Assembly: GCF_009730915.1 (NCBI RefSeq)
Contig: NC_052475.1
Location: 28,519,016-28,583,015 of the forward strand
Length of the DNA stretch: 64,000 nt
From: Dioscorea cayenensis subsp. rotundata
Lineage: Eukaryota > Streptophyta > Magnoliopsida > Dioscoreales > Dioscoreaceae
Direction: 5' to 3'
Below, piece by piece: positions 26,312 to 38,200 of this stretch. Position 1 is the first letter of the stretch, and each line of letters opens with the position of its first letter. Made by a program: the position numbers and the translations under genes. The notes beneath the pieces were generated by a model. It saw nothing but the letters and a program-made list of their open reading frames with translations. It did no database searches and was not told the DNA's origin.

Positions 26312-26735
26312 ATTTATTTATACGGGCTACTCTTGGCAATTGCCTGCTAAGGTATTTGACTCTTGTTTATTTTATCAAAAAAAAAAAATAAAAAAATTAT
26401 GCTGTGTAATATAGTTGCTCATAAATTTTGAAGCTTGTATGAAAATTTTTTATTTATTTCATTATAATTATTATTGTTATTATTTTGAAATATTTAAATA
26501 ACTTATAAATTTCATGTATATACGTATTATTTGTCCAAATTACTCATGTATATATCTCTAATATGTCCACATTTGTTAAAATCAAATGTATCATTTGATT
26601 AGAAAATAATCTCGCATCCACCGCACTCTTAGCTCAAGATCTGCTCTCCCACGGATCACAAGGCAACTCCATGTCCGATAACAAAATCAATATCCCACAA
26701 TAAACAATAAATAATTAAATAAATAAAGAGAGAAA

Positions 26736-26736
<1 letters not shown>

Positions 26737-26762
<26 letters not shown>
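26737..26762. repeat. GA microsatellite in the lipoyl synthase leader
   Basis: Thirteen GA units end 5 bp before the predicted ATG at 26768. GA/CT repeats in plant 5' leaders are common, and can bind GAGA-binding BBR/BPC factors. No role is shown here. Confidence 0.9.
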
Positions 26763-26766
<4 letters not shown>

Positions 26767-26767
26767 G

Positions 26768-29745
26768 ATGCAACGCCGAGGTCTCATCTCGATCACCAAA
26801 TCCCTAGTCCACCCGAAATCCCCAATTCATCTTTATCGATCCATCTCTTCCACGGCGACCCTTCTTCAAACCCTAGATCTCGTCGCCCTCTCCTCAATCT
26901 CCATCTCCGCCTGCTCCGCCGCGAACCCTCGCTGAGCTCCGTCGTCGCCTCGCTGCTGACTCTCCCGCGCTTACCGACTTCGTCTATTCCGTTGAGGTCG
27001 GAACGAAGAAGAAGCCCTTGCCTAAACCCAAATGGATGAAGGAGACCATCCCTGGTGGTGCCAAGTATGCGGCCATCAAGGCCAAGCTCAGGGAGCTCAA
27101 GCTTCATACTGTTTGCGAGGAAGCGAAGTGTCCTAACCTCGGTGAGTGCTGGTCTGGTGGCGAGACTGGCACGGCCACGGCGACGATTATGATTCTTGGG
27201 GATACGTGTACGCGAGGTTGCAGGTTAGGTTCTGATTTCTCCTTGTCTGCTTTTAATTTTCGGGGAAATTCGTTCTCTTTTATAACTCGCCGGATTTGTT
27301 TATTTATATGGTTCGTTTGGAGACCAATTCCTTTCATAAACTGAGAAGCTGTAGAATAATGTTACTAATGGATTGCAAGGTAGGACGCAGGATTATGACA
27401 TTTTCCACGGTCATTCCTTTGTACTGTTCTTCATTCTTTCTATTTTGCAAAAATAATGTAACTCAATCATTTTGTGTCTTTGTTATTGATAACTCAAACA
27501 TTGAAATGTTAAGCATTGATATGAGTTAAAAATTATATTATGAAAGAAGGAACATTGGGTGTGATTAGTATTTATTAACATTTGAAATACTATGAAGTGT
27601 GTATTTTGCTTGTTATTTCTAGATATTAACACTATGCCTCCAGGCTCCAGTGGAAATAGCATTGGCTGTGGAAATTTGGAAACTAGATAGGTTTGTGATA
27701 GTTAGGATAAAGGTTGAGAAAGAACTCGCATGCCAACATGATCTTCTAGGAGCAAACTTGGATGGAAGAGTTATGGAAAGTTTTAACTATTGATGTTTAG
27801 TGTGTTAAATTGTAATCAGATAATTATCAAAGCAGGACCTTAGGAGGTGAGGAAGGGTATGAATTGTGGAAGAAGAAACTTCTGTTTGTCCTCAGAGCTG
27901 AAGGTAGTTTAATAGGCTATTGTCCTTTTTCATGCTGATATTAATGCTATGGCCTTATACGGGGAGATTTTTTTTTTTTATCATATTCTTATTGTGTCTG
28001 TTTAGAAATTTTCTTTTGTGGAGATAATTTGCGATTTGTTTAAAAGCATCAAACTTGGTTTTTCTGCTAATGTTAGAAAATGATATTGACATATTACTGT
28101 CAATTAGGTTTTGCAATGTGAAGACATCAAGAACTCCTCCCCCACCAGATCCCAATGAACCCTCAAATGTTGCTGAAGCAATTGCCTCATGGGGTCTGGA
28201 ATATGTCGTGATTACCAGTGTTGATCGAGATGACTTACTTGATCAAGGAAGTGGTCATTTTGCAGAGACAGTGCAGAAACTGAAGATTTTAAAGCCAAAG
28301 ATGCTAATTGAAGCACTTGGTATGAAGTCAATATTCTTTTGCCATTGACCCATTGTGTACTTTTCCTATTGTCACTGTGAAAGTTGCCACTTCTACATAT
28401 CCTAATTTAAAAGTTTGCAGAGATTAGTGGGTTCTGATGTTTTGTCTTTTTCTTGCAGTTCCTGATTTTCGAGGAGATCCTAGCTGTGTTGAGAAAGTTG
28501 CCACTTCTGGATTAGATGTCTTTGCTCACAACATTGAGACTGTCGAAGAACTGCAGGGTTCAGTGCGAGATCACCGTGCTAATTTTAAGCAATCAATTGA
28601 TGTTCTTAAGATGGCAAAAGATTTTGCTCCTGCTGGTACTCTTACAAAGACCTCAATAATGTTGGGTTGTGGCGAAACACCTGGTCAGATAATTAGCACA
28701 ATGGAGAAAGTGAGAGCAGCTGGTGTTGATGTCATGACCTTTGGTCAGTACATGAGGCCTTCAAAGCGGCATATGCCTGTTTCAGAATATGTGACACCTG
28801 AAGCTTTTGACAAGTATCAATCTCTTGGCATGGAAATGGTACATCCTTCTTCATGACTGCCTAAATACCTGATAGTTTTGTCTGTATGACCATTTTGCTT
28901 GCTTTTTTTATTTAATGCTTGCTTCCTTGGATTTATTTATGCAAACTTATGCTTGAAATAGTTCAATAAAAATAAATTTTCACTCAAATGGTTTCTATGA
29001 TACCTATAATTATAATTCCTTGTCCTATGCCATTTCATACCATAGGCATAGAGTTAAAAAAAAAATTGAATCATTGAGAAATTTGAGATAACATCTTATT
29101 ATTGTGCATTTAATGTAGCAATGATACATCCCCAAACTTCCAATCTTTTTTACAACTCTGTGGGTAAAGATTCTTTCAGCTGATTATATATATATATATA
29201 TATGTTTGTTTAAACCGATTATCTTGCTTTCAAAAATTTTAATATTGTTAAACTTCGAGTAAGTCCATTTTGAGCCATCCCATCCATCATGGCCATTCTA
29301 TGGCTTGAGTCTTTAATTGACAGTTTTTCAAATTGGCTCATGATCTCTGGTAACCGTTATAACTTTTGGCACATTCTTCTATACATTAGGTTGTGAACAC
29401 ACGTTATGGATTCAACTGCTTTTAATCACCAAGAATATCACAAATGTGATTTAATATTGCATTATTTACCTAATGTTATCTTCTATGCTCAACATTATGA
29501 GACAATTGACGATGGTTATCATTAGGAATGTTTTTAGAACAATGACATTTTAAATCGTGATAGCTGAGCTACTTCTGTTTAATATCTTTGAACACTGTAA
29601 TTCATGTTGTATTGTGCCTTAACAGGGTTTCCGATATGTTGCATCTGGTCCTATGGTCCGGTCCTCATACAAAGCAGGCGAGTTTTATATCAAATCAATG
29701 ATCGAAGCCGACCGAGCTGCATCTTCCTCACATTCCGAGCCATAG
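26768..29745 (+). CDS. LIP1: Lipoyl synthase, mitochondrial, four exons, one frameshift in exon 1
   Basis: Radical-SAM enzyme that inserts two sulfurs into protein-bound octanoyl groups to make lipoate for mitochondrial dehydrogenases. Exons: 26768-27223, 28108-28319, 28459-28838 and 29626-29745, with GT-AG introns. Both iron-sulfur cluster motifs are intact: [12 protein letters not shown] (auxiliary cluster) and CTRGCRFC split across intron 1 (radical-SAM CX3CX2C). The C-terminal [20 protein letters not shown] is present. Spliced length is 389 codons plus one base. The ATG frame (presequence ...[11 protein letters not shown]) runs into TGA at 26933, while the mature-protein frame is blocked upstream by TAG at 26874, so one extra base lies between about 26877 and 26932. 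The next residues in the second frame ([20 protein letters not shown]) are family-like. It is either an assembly error or a real lesion. One residue in [11 protein letters not shown] is Leu where I recall Pro. Confidence 0.9.
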
Positions 29746-32700
29746 TCATAAAATTTTTATCCAATTCACACTCATAATGTTGTTTTGCTGAAATTTTATT
29801 GTGATCCAAATATTATTTTTCACATCAATGTTTCTGCACATCATTTGATGTGTGTAAATGTATTTATTCCAGACAAGACTGAGAATGCATTCCATTGTGA
29901 ATCTGTGATGTATATCTATAGTTAATCTAAGGTGGAAATAATAAAGCTGCTGTTCTTTGATTTTGCATCTTCTTGCAAGTTGCAACGAATGCAGGTTCTG
30001 TCTACCAAGTTCATCAAATTGGTTTTTATTAATAGAAAATGTTTGAAACTTTATATATTTATATATCTAAATTAGCAAAATCTGAAATTATATTCTCTTT
30101 AATAATTTTATTAGTATGTATAAAATAAAATTTATATATAATCCTTAAGTATGAAATTGGAAGTTTAAGGACATATTTGAGCCCAATAAAAAAAGAGCCC
30201 AACCCACATCGAGATTGGTAGCACATTGCACAATGAGATTGGTTAGAATAAGCACCATAAGTTTATAACTAAACTTTTTTTTTTTCTGAAAATTAGGCAT
30301 GATTTCCTCCTGATTTTCTTTCTTTCCCACCGTCAACTTTGACATTATTTAAATGTCTCAAGACTTAGAAAAGCACCTTAAATAGTCCAATGCTTGACTA
30401 TTGAGAGAAAAAGAATATAACCAAAATAAAATATTATTATTTTTTAATTAAATGGTGTGACCCTCAAATCTTGAAAGCATGATATTATATTTGTATATTT
30501 AAAAACCTTAGAGGTCCCACAGTGTGAATAAGTTGAAGCATCAGACAAGGAGATTCAAATCTTCAAACTAGATCATGCACCCTATCCATTAAACATTTCA
30601 ACGAATCAAGGACAATTCACTGACACTAAACTTGTTTGTATCTGTTTTAAACCAAATATAATAATTTTTATTTAAAATAATTTATGGAAAAATAATTGGA
30701 AAGTAAGTTTAGATTAAAAAGTGGCATATAATAAAATTATATCACATGATAAAATATATAAAAATAAAGTTAAAGCAGGAAAGAGTTTTGTTTAAAGTTC
30801 AAACTAAGTTAATTTTAAAAAGCACTGAATAAAAAAATAAAAAATATATATTAAACTAGAGGATTTTGTCCGACAGATTAAAAAAAGTCTTAATTTTCTA
30901 GATTCACTAGCTAATGACCTAGATAGACTGTACCCTACACAAATCAAGGACAAGGTACTTGACTAAAAACTTCTTTTAACATCAAGGATAATTTCATTTT
31001 GTAATAAAATTTGTCTTTATAAAAATTATGCCTTTTTATTTCTATAATTTTATATTCTCATTTTTGGTGGATTTAATGTATCCCTCTTTGTTTTATTATT
31101 TATTTTTTTCTATTCGTTTTTCAAAACTTTGTATTCATCTCTTCTCATTTCAATAAATTACTAGTTTATTTACTCAATTAAAAAAATATTTTTTTTCATC
31201 TAATTAAATATATATATATATAGACAGTATTAATAACATGATAAGTTAAGCAAATAGACAGGTCAAGTCATGTCTAACTATCTATTTGGATCGATCATAA
31301 TCTAATTATTTATTTCAAATTAAATCTAACCCATGCACCAACCAACCAACCAATCCGGTTTGATTTTGAAGAAACATATACATCTTTATGAATGCTTAGA
31401 AAACAAATCAAGTAGGTGGACCATGGCTCTGAAAGAGATTAAGGAAATAAATTATAATTGGTGAACTTGATATTGATATAAAGATCTAAAAAAGAATGAA
31501 TAATCACAATATCTCAAACTCTCATCATACCTTTTATGGCTTAAAATGTATTCTAAAGTCCACGTCATAATTATAAGCCCTAAAACAGAATATAAAGCAA
31601 GGGCTCAAGGCTCAAGCTTTTTAGGGTTTATAGCTTGGAATGTATTTACAAAAAGCTCTTTTTCATTGTATTGCTTGTCACACTTGTTTTTATTGTAGAT
31701 GAATTCAAAGTCATTTTCAAGTCATTTGGCTACTTGGCTTGCAAGAAATTTGGTTTAAAGCAACTTGGTTGATGTTTCAACTTCATGGATTGGATTGTGT
31801 TTAATTTTTATTCAATTCTTGAGTTTGGTCTAATTACACATCCAAGCACCAAATCAAGACATGCTTTTAAGTTTAGGGTTCATGCAAGGGACCAAACTTT
31901 CTCATGTTTTGAGAGAACACTCATGACATATTTTTAAGTTGGGACCATTTGGGTGTCCTTTTTTCTTCTATTATGAATTCAATTTTTTTTTTTAAATTAA
32001 ATGCGACAAATTTGAATTCCAAAACATATTATTGATCTTATAAACTCTAGGATGTAGTATTAAAATAATATAAAAAGATACCAAGCACTTTTTTTAGGTG
32101 ATAGATTCAAACCTCAGATAGAGTGAGGGCATATATAAATTAAGGTATTAACTCTTTATCTGTGTATAACTTTGACATAATTAACTATTTTATTAAAAAA
32201 CAATAAAATAAAGCGACGGGCCACATCCATTGAAGGTTCACCAAATCGTATTTTAGCTTCGGACAGGTATTGATCGGGGCCGACTTCAAGGGAGGCAAGC
32301 CTGGCGGTCAGGTTTTAAGAATAATAGCCAAGATTTTGAGCCAAATTGACACGTGGCCGGTGAACGTAGAGTCGGACCGCCGGATGGAGACGGTTTGATT
32401 TTTATTTTGTTTTGTTTTGTTTGTTTATTTTGTTTTCTGGCTGTTTTGTTTTGTTTTGTTTTTAAAGAAATTTGAATTAGGCTCTTTTTTTTCTTTTGTT
32501 CGTGATCTTTCTTTGATCTTGATTTATTGAAAATATTGGATTTTAGACTTGGGTTTAGAATCTGGCTTTATGGTGTTTAAAGTGCCAGATCATTTAGGAT
32601 TTATTTTATTTTATCTTTTGTTTTAATAGTGTGTTGAGTCATTATAGAAATTAAATTAATCATACTTAGTTCTAGTTTTGTTTTGAATTTTTTTCATTTT

Positions 32701-34017
32701 GTCTCCTTCACTCCCACATAATTAGTAATTTAATTAGTTGTTTTAATTTATGTAGTTACTCGTCATCCCATTTATGATTAATGATTGAAATAAAGGTTTG
32801 AGATTGTGTTTGTTTAACTTATCTAGATTAATTATTTGAATCTTCAACTTGTTTGGTAAATCATAATGACAATAAAAATAAATATTTGAATAATTATATT
32901 GATTAAAATATAATAAAGTTTGTTATTATGTATACATGTATTACATATATATAATATTTAAAATAAAGTATATTTATTTATGGTCGTAGATAAGGCAATA
33001 GAATTAGAGTGGGTTTGAATAGAAAATGACCAAAATGGCCACGAATATGAGACCAGTTTCATTATCCGATTGGGTTTTAAAAACATTGGTTCAAATGAAA
33101 CTAAGTATGGCATGAATCACTGTCTCATTGAAAGATTTTTTTATTTTTTTATTTTTTTCCGGAATAACATAACTTCAAAAGCAACACCCACTTGTTTTAT
33201 TGTGAGGGTTCCACTTTTTGATTGGTATTGTTTGAGACTTTGAAGTCATCAACAGCCTCTCAAGTCTTTACATGTCATCCTCTTCCAGCTCACTTTCCAT
33301 TCTTATCATCTATCTCTCTCATGTTTCTTTTTATTTATTTATTTATTTTTAAAATTTATGAATTATTAATATAATGGATGTAGCCAAACGTCTTAAATTT
33401 AAAAACAATGAGAAAAAGCACCGAAGTTTGTTAAATTAGCAACACTAATTTTCTAGGCTTCTTATCTACATTCAATAACAAGGACATGCACCAACCAATT
33501 TCGGTTTTAGAACTATAAATATCTTAAATTTCTCTAATAACATGTACCGAGAGGGCATATATTTAATTTCAACATTCCTCCCACTTCTGATTAACATCTT
33601 TTTTATGTTATTTATTTATTTTTATAATCCAACTAGTTTTTTTACCAAAAGACTAATAATCAAATAATATATAGGATGATTTTTTCGTTTTATGTTAAAG
33701 TGGCAAGTTTGAATCTCCACTTCACAAAAAAAGAGGATAAGTGGCGATTGAGCATATTTCTTAATGATAGAACGGAACTTCTTAGAAGAGCTCTCTTATA
33801 CATGCATGTCTTTAACTTAGGTTTGTTAACCTCGTTATTGCATAGATTCAAATACAACCTAATTTATTTAATAAAAATTAAAACAAGATTTACACTATCA
33901 ACAAAGTACAAGGATCTAACCCAGTTCTTACTCTAAAATATTAATATTCACCCAATTTTATATATATATATATATAACTTCTTCCCAACTAATGAATAGT
34001 GTTCCCAAGTACTTTCT

Positions 34018-34037
34018 TTCTCTCTCTCTCTCTCTCT
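34018..34037. repeat. TC dinucleotide microsatellite
   Basis: About ten TC units followed by a T run, located about 1.2 kb upstream of the GH3 gene. Confidence 0.9.
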
Positions 34038-35122
34038 TTTTTTTAAAGAAATCAAATAACTAAAAAGAAGACAAGTTTCACATGAACTTGCATTATTTTT
34101 TTGCCTTGAATCTTGATAGGCACACTGCATTAACAATAAACTTTTTCAGTTTTTCTCTTTTGTTTTGTTTGTTTGTTTGTCAGTGTGCAGTGAAAATTCA
34201 GTGATTGCAATTCCCAACCTATTCCATTCCCATTGCTCACAACAACTCCATGAATTGACCCCATATGCACATGAACTGCAGACTGCAGTGCCATCCCCAC
34301 TCCAAAACCAGACCTTTTCTTTCCTGTTGTACATATATAAAATTCATGCAATTGAGAAAAATAAATAAATAAATAAATAAATAAAGTTAAATACTCCATT
34401 TGCTAAAATATAGACTTTATAAATAGCAAATATATATATATATGGAGTAATGATGATAATAAATCACAGTGCTTGGATTAACAAAATGTAATACATTACC
34501 AACACTGTAATTATGGGAGCTTGTATTGCATTTCCCCACCAGCTCAAAAACTGAGGGTTTGATCATTTAAATTTATCCATATTTATTCAAAAAATAATTA
34601 TGTAGATTACATTTTTTTTTAAAAAAATAAATTTAAAACAGAAAAAAGAACATAGTAGTTGTTTAGTGAATAATTATAGTTGTTTAGTATATTGAAAAGG
34701 AGTATTAGAAGACAGTAGTAATTACATAGTATTTTTTTTTAAATGTTAATAAAAATAATTTATTACCATAAAAATAAACAATAAAATAAATAAACAACCT
34801 CAATAATTCTTTTAAAATGAAAAAGCAATAGTTAATAAATTATTATTTTTATCTATATTCTCATAAAACATCTTGTGTATGTTAATGTGAATAATTATGT
34901 ATATGAAAATGATTGTGTATATTAATTAATGGAATTAGTTTAAATCACCTAACCATTAATTTAGAATTAAAGAATGTAATTGGCAGTCTTTATTTTTCAT
35001 TAATTCCTAATAATTATTAAATTTGAGTTGCTAATTAATACTCCACATTAATATTCGGAAAGAAGATGAGTCAAAGTTCTCATCCCTCCGCATAAAAGGC
35101 AACCCTAACAAAAAGTACAAAC

Positions 35123-35222
35123 ACCAAACTACCCTCCACCGACTACCACTATTTTCCACATCTCAAGGGTATTTCAGTCATTCCACCATCTCTCACTCTC
35201 TCTAAACTCATTCTATATATAT
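35123..35222 (+). promoter_or_regulatory. GH3 gene core promoter: AC-type element and TATA box
   Basis: CTATATATAT at 35213-35222, about 60 bp before the ATG, is a plausible TATA box. ACCAAAC at 35123-35129 fits the secondary-wall MYB-responsive consensus ACC(A/T)A(A/C)(T/C), and ACCCTCCACC follows closely. Such elements suit a cell-wall enzyme gene. Motif evidence only. Confidence 0.45.
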
Positions 35223-35280
35223 CACACAACATAGTGAAAACAGAGGAAACAGAGGAAAACAGGGGAGGGAAGAACAGAAT

Positions 35281-38200
35281 ATGGGAATCCTCAAAGATCA
35301 ACATCATTCTCTGTTTCTCCTCCTCAACATCATCAATGTTTTAGCATCATTCTCAGTTCAATCAGCAGAGCCTCCATTTTCTTGTGCCTCAATCCCCTCC
35401 AAGAACTACAATTTCTGCAATGCCAAGTTAAGCATAGAACAGAGAGTTGCTGACTTGATCTCTAAACTCACTCTGGATGAGAAGATATCTCAGTTAGGTG
35501 ATATAGCTCCTGCCATTCCTCGTCTCGGCATCCCCTGCATACAAATGGTGGTCAGAGTCATTGCATGGTGTGTCGAAACTCCGGCAAAGGGATCCATTTC
35601 AATGGCACAATTCAGTCTGCTACTAGTTTTCCTCAAGTCATTCTCTCTGCTGCTTCTTTCAACCCCAACCTTTGGTACCTTATAGGACAAGTATTTGCTT
35701 ATCCACATGAATAAAATTTGTGTAAATAGTATGTTACAAGACAGTAGAACTCTAACACTTGTGTTAGTATGATTGCAGGTCATTGGAACAGAGGCTAGAG
35801 CGGTATACAATGCTGGGCAAGCTGAAGGGTTGACATTTTGGGCACCGAATATTAATGTGTTCAGAGATCCTAGGTGGGGGAGAGGGCAGGAGACTCCCGG
35901 GAGAGGACCCGGAGACGGTGAGCAGGTATGCAGTGAGCTATGTGAGGGGAATGCAAGGAGATTCATTTAATAACAAGAAAGGTGGTGTTACTGCTTCTTC
36001 TTCTTCTACTGGACTTAAGGTTTCAGCATGCTGCAAACACTACACTGCTTATGACTTGGATAATTGGGAGAAGGTTGTTCGTTATACATTTGATGCCAAG
36101 GTAACATTCTTCTGCCTTACATGATTGTATTTTATGCATTTAGAGATAGATTTAAGTTGGATTAAAGAACATGACCATGAGATATCACAATAGACTCTAT
36201 CCCCAATGGAGATCAATTAAAAAGAAACAAAATTTTGGGGCTTGAAGGAAGACAGGGAGAGAGAGAGAGCGAGATGTAAGGCTGATCTATATTAAAAGAA
36301 GTAGAAATTATTATTACTGCAATAAAAGAACAAGAGAGAGACTAACAGGGCTTTTTGGTCATTTCATGCATACTGATTACTCTTCTGATAAAACTAGACA
36401 TGTATGAGAAGTCTGCTGTATAATATGCATAAGTATAAAAAAATCAGAACTTCTTCAATCAATTAATTCTGTTTGTGTTGATGAGGTTTCAGGTAACAGC
36501 ACAGGACTTGGCGGACACATACCAACCACCATTCCAGAGTTGTGTGCAGGAAGGGCATGCAAGTGGGATGATGTGTTCTTACAATAGAGTTAATGGAGTT
36601 CCAACTTGTGCTGATTATAATTTCTTGTCAAAGACCGCCAGGGCCTCCTGGGGTTTCTATGGGTATGCCACTCACTAAACTTCATCAAACTCAACAAACA
36701 TCTTTGTAAAATCTTGAAATTTCATGTTCATAAATTGAGGGAAAAAGAGTAATTTACTATCATACTTCTAGTGCAGGGGTTGTATAAGTAAGAATCTGAA
36801 ATTTGCAACAGTATGCATGTATTTATTTATACAGCCCTAGTAAAAATCTTGAAATTGCATACTGCTGTCAAGTACATGCCCTTGCTAACATGAAGTTCTT
36901 ACATATGTATACCTCTAAAAGGCAAACATGTATGTAAATAGAAAATCTACAAGGGGATGTATATGTAAAAACAGAGATTTTACATATATATAAGGAAAGA
37001 GAATAACAGTAAAAATTTGTTTTCATGTAATTGGTTAAAGCAAACACTCTGTCGAAGTTTATTCAAAAGAAAAGGCTGGAAGGTTGCTTTCATGGCATTC
37101 TTTCTAGTAATTAAGCAATTAAGACTAAATAGGATTCGCTGGAAATAAAAGCAATTGTCACTCACTAACCTTTTATAATTGTATTGTACTGTTGTTGATT
37201 GACGGAGCAGATACATCGTATCGGACTGTGATGCAGTTTCGATAATCCATGACGCACAGGGCTATGCAAAGGCACCTGAGGATGCTGTCGCAGATGTTCT
37301 TCAAGCAGGTAAGAACAATGCCCAACATAAATGCATGTCCTTCACTGACTTTCATCTTCATATGAAGGAACGTGATGTTAGTTATAGATGCATAAAACAA
37401 ACAGAACAGAAACACTGGTGCAGATATTAGGATTTTGTAACAGAATAAATATAGAATTTCTGACTTTCCTGTGATTATTCACGTAATTACATAAGCTCAT
37501 GAATCCATGATAATAGAGTTTCTGTGTGTTTGTAGAAAAATAATGTAAACTAATCGGTTGAGCAATTACCTCAGGAATGGATGTGAACTGCGGCAATTAC
37601 GTGCAGAAATACGCAGGCTCGGCCATACAACAGAAGAAAATAACAGAAAGTGACATAAACAGAGCCCTCCAAAATCTCTTCACAATCAGAATGAGACTGG
37701 GTCTCTTCAATGGTAGCCCAAAGAACCAAGCCTATGGAAATATCCCTCCATCTCAAGTCTGTACTCAGGATCACCAAAATCTAGCTCTAGAAGCTGCTCG
37801 GGAAGGCATTGTTCTTCTCAAGAATTCAAACAACCTCCTCCCTCTTTCCAAAGCAGGGAGTTGCATCTCTTGGAGTGACAGGTCCAAATGCAAATAATTT
37901 TACAACGCTCTTAGGCAACTATGCTGGTCCTCCATGCAAGTACATCAGTCCATTACAGGCGCTGCAAAGCTATGTTAAGGACACCAAGTATGTACCAGGT
38001 TGCAGTTCTGTGGCATGTCCTTCTAGCTCTACAAGTGAAGCAGTGCAACTAGCGAGCTCAGTTGATTATGTGATTATGGTCATGGGTTTGGACCTGACGC
38101 AGGAGAAGGAAGAGCTTGACAGAGAGAACTTGGTTCTCCCGGGAATGCAGGAAAGCTTGATTGCTAGTGTGGCAAAAGCTGCAAAGAAACCAGTGATCTT

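Larger units (their letters stand above)
29746..35280. other. Intergenic region between lipoyl synthase and GH3 gene
   Basis: About 5.5 kb, mostly AT-rich and non-coding. Notable parts are a GC-richer island at 32210-32400 followed by TTTTG repeats, a TC microsatellite at 34018-34037, and a less AT-rich patch at 34180-34340 with no convincing ORF. The GH3 promoter occupies the right end. No RNA gene recognised. Confidence 0.55.
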
